Origin: Desulfuromonas thiophila | Lineage (GTDB): Bacteria > Desulfobacterota > Desulfuromonadia > Desulfuromonadales > Desulfuromonadaceae | Assembly: GCF_900101955.1 (NCBI RefSeq) | Contig: NZ_FNAQ01000009.1 | Coordinates: 1-64,000, forward strand | Length of the DNA stretch: 64,000 bases | Reading direction: 5' to 3' | Part shown: one piece after another, positions 62,710-64,000 of the stretch | Numbering within the stretch: position 1 is the stretch's first letter | Layout: every line of letters starts with the position of its first letter | Program-made: the position numbers and the translations under genes | The notes under the pieces: model-generated | What the model saw: only the letters and a program-made list of their open reading frames with translations | Database searches by the model: none | What the model was told of the DNA's origin: nothing

Positions 62710-63480
62710 GTGCGCATCTGTCAACTGGCCAGCGGCAGCAAGGGTAACGCGTTGTATGTCGAGAGCGGACAAACCCGCATCCTGGTCGATGGCGGCTTGT
62801 CGGCCCGGGCACTGGAGCAGCGGCTGGCGACCATTGGCGTGGCGGGCCATCAGCTCGATGCGGTGTTTTTAACCCATGAACATGGTGATCACAGTCTGGG
62901 GGTTGGTCCGCTGTGTCGCCGGTTTGATTTGCCCCTCTATGTCGTGCCGCAAACGCTGGCAGCCCTGCCGCGGCTGGGAAGGGTGCGTTGCTGTCTGTTT
63001 GAGCCGGGGCAGGCGCTGGAGTTTCAGGATCTGCGACTGGAGTCGTTTTGTGTGACTCACGATGCCGTGGCGCCGGTGGGTTTTGTGATTGAGGGCCAAC
63101 GTGGCCGGCTGGGGCTGGCGACGGATCTGGGCGTGGCCACGCGACTGGTACAGGACCGGTTGCAGGGTTGTCAGGCGCTGATTCTTGAAGCCAACCATGA
63201 CGAACAGCTGTTGCACGATGGCCCTTATCCCTGGCCGCTGAAACAGCGTATTCGCAGCCGCCATGGCCACCTGTCGAATCGCGAGGCCGCCGAGCTGTTG
63301 CAGAGCCTGTTGTGGCCGGGACTGCAGACGGTAGTGCTGGCGCATCTAAGTGAGACCAACAACCGGCCGGAGCTGGCGCGGCAGAGTGTCGCCAGCGTGC
63401 TGCAGCCGCAGAATATCTGTCGGCCCCAGTTGCTGGTAGCTGGGCCCTTGACACCGATGTTGTGGTCATTGGCGGATTGA
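62710..63480 (+). CDS. MBL-fold metallo-hydrolase of the YycJ/WalJ type
   Basis: A 256-residue metallo-beta-lactamase-fold protein. VRICQLASGSKGNALYVESG is the family-specific start, TRILVDGGLSARALEQRL follows, and FLTHEHGDHSLGVGPL is the HxHxDH metal motif. Later metal ligands include the Asp of LGLATDLG and the His of LILEANHDEQLL. The family is probably a DNA or nucleotide phosphodiesterase linked to replication or cell-wall control in other bacteria. The GTG at 62710 is preferred because homology begins exactly there and a GGGGGGAAG lies upstream. Confidence 0.9.
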   Translation: MRICQLASGSKGNALYVESGQTRILVDGGLSARALEQRLATIGVAGHQLDAVFLTHEHGDHSLGVGPLCRRFDLPLYVVPQTLAALPRLGRVRCCLFEPGQALEFQDLRLESFCVTHDAVAPVGFVIEGQRGRLGLATDLGVATRLVQDRLQGCQALILEANHDEQLLHDGPYPWPLKQRIRSRHGHLSNREAAELLQSLLWPGLQTVVLAHLSETNNRPELARQSVASVLQPQNICRPQLLVAGPLTPMLWSLAD

Positions 63481-63508
63481 ACCAGTGGACAGTTACGCTG
63501 TTTTGCGT

Positions 63509-63538
63509 CCATGCCTGCCGGCATGGCGTTTTCATTTT
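63509..63538 (+). terminator. Terminator after the MBL-fold gene
   Basis: CCATGCC / GGCATGG stem with a TGCC loop, followed by a T-rich CGTTTTCATTTT. Confidence 0.65.
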
Positions 63539-63611
63539 GCGGCATTCCAGAAGACCGCGAACGAACCGGCGGGTCGCGGCCCCTCAGTGTTTTCAAGGAG
63601 ATGAATCTATT

Positions 63612-64000
63612 ATGATCAGCCGAATCGAGGTCGGACTCAAGCAGGGCGTGCGCGATGCCCGTGGTGAACGGGTGTGCCGCGAAATCCGCGAACATCTGGG
63701 TATTCAGCTCGAATCCGTCCGTACCCTGGATGTCTATACCGTTGATGCCGAGCTGACGGCCGAGCAGCTGCAGAAGGCCGCCAGCGGCCCCTTCTGTGAT
63801 CCGGTGATCCAGGAATATGCCATCGACGCGCCGCTGGCCAGCGGCTTCGATCTGCTGATCGAGGTGGGTTTCCGCCCCGGCGTGACGGACAATGTCGGTC
63901 GCACGGCCCGCGAGGCCATTCAGTACATCATCGGCCGGCCGTTCAGCGCGGCTGAAGGGGTGTTCACCTCGGTGCAGTATCTGCTGCGGGGCGCCCTGAC
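63612..64000 (+). CDS. purL: Phosphoribosylformylglycinamidine synthase, N-terminal part (runs off the window)
   Basis: 129 codons are visible to the window edge. They begin MISRIEVGLKQGVRDARGE and continue CREIREHLGIQLESVRTLDVYTVDAELTAEQL, a PurS-like region at the N-terminus of the long PurL found in Geobacter relatives. LLIEVGFRPGVTDNVGRTAREAI and the Q-Y-L-L follow. The enzyme makes formylglycinamidine ribonucleotide in purine synthesis. AAGGAG lies 11 bases before the ATG; an ATG at 63601 ends after four codons, so 63612 is the start. Confidence 0.9.
   Translation, partial: MISRIEVGLKQGVRDARGERVCREIREHLGIQLESVRTLDVYTVDAELTAEQLQKAASGPFCDPVIQEYAIDAPLASGFDLLIEVGFRPGVTDNVGRTAREAIQYIIGRPFSAAEGVFTSVQYLLRGAL

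Noticed and set aside
62524-62872. Small membrane-like ORF overlapping the 5' part of the MBL-fold gene
   Set aside because: Only the first 30 residues look hydrophobic; the remainder is the out-of-frame reading of the MBL gene.

Overview
The window is a high-GC, gene-dense bacterial chromosome segment, most consistent with a Gram-negative anaerobe of the Desulfuromonadales/Geobacter group. This is inferred from the mix of families: a queA-tgt-yajC-secD-secF-recJ run, nitrogenase cofactor genes nifE and nifN, a TatT-linked TRAP transporter, an extra S1-domain protein, a heme-binding (CxxCH) sensor, and a PurL with an N-terminal PurS-like region. Outer membrane phospholipase and OmpA proteins, together with many lipoproteins, show a diderm envelope. 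About 60 genes are supported; almost all long ORFs opposite them are high-GC shadows.

Layout. 1-1,330 is an AT-rich accessory patch: the start of an IS transposase and a GIY-YIG nuclease bracketed by a 9-bp inverted repeat. 1.4-9.5 kb holds a YajD-type HNH protein coupled to a small membrane protein, an SdiA-regulated-type lipoprotein, an MgtC/DUF4010 membrane protein, RecQ, an amidohydrolase, a four-S1-domain protein and a PhnA/YjdM zinc ribbon. 9.5-15.6 kb (minus strand) carries nifE-nifN followed by two sister histidine kinases with different sensors and one Rcp1-like receiver. 15.8-20.1 kb holds pldA, an OmpA lipoprotein, a zinc-ribbon membrane protein, a LysE exporter, a GDPD and a crotonase. 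20.4-23.8 kb is a tightly overlapped polyphosphate operon (ppk, ppx/gppA, CYTH). 24.1-27.5 kb is an erythromycin-esterase-fold protein overlapping a retropepsin-PDZ protein, then hsp20. 28.3-32.6 kb is a DUF457 membrane protein and a complete TatT-DctP-DctQ-DctM TRAP transporter. 33-42.5 kb runs from an AEC transporter and an aminotransferase into queuosine synthesis, Sec accessory proteins and recJ. 42.6-45.9 kb holds two adjacent genes with eroded active sites, an acetate-kinase homologue and a heme-sensor histidine-kinase homologue. 46-52.7 kb is an aminotransferase and a lipoprotein/peptide-transport operon. 52.8-59.1 kb has tRNA-Cys, a TSUP permease, AmmeMemoRadiSam B, gltX and a Cache-PAS-GGDEF-EAL protein. 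59.1-64 kb has a nitroreductase, a chemoreceptor split by an in-frame TAG, a YycJ/WalJ-type MBL hydrolase and the start of purL.

A dispersed, hairpin-rich element of about 150 bp occurs twice in full (7,506 and 59,152) and as two short remnants (3,127 and 10,024). The most unusual items are this element, the TAG-interrupted chemoreceptor, the adjacent pair of catalytically degenerate proteins, and the esterase-fold/retropepsin pair. Signalling is rich (four kinase-like proteins, one receiver, one c-di-GMP protein, one chemoreceptor), as expected for a metabolically flexible sediment organism. No CRISPR array, prophage or rRNA operon was seen.
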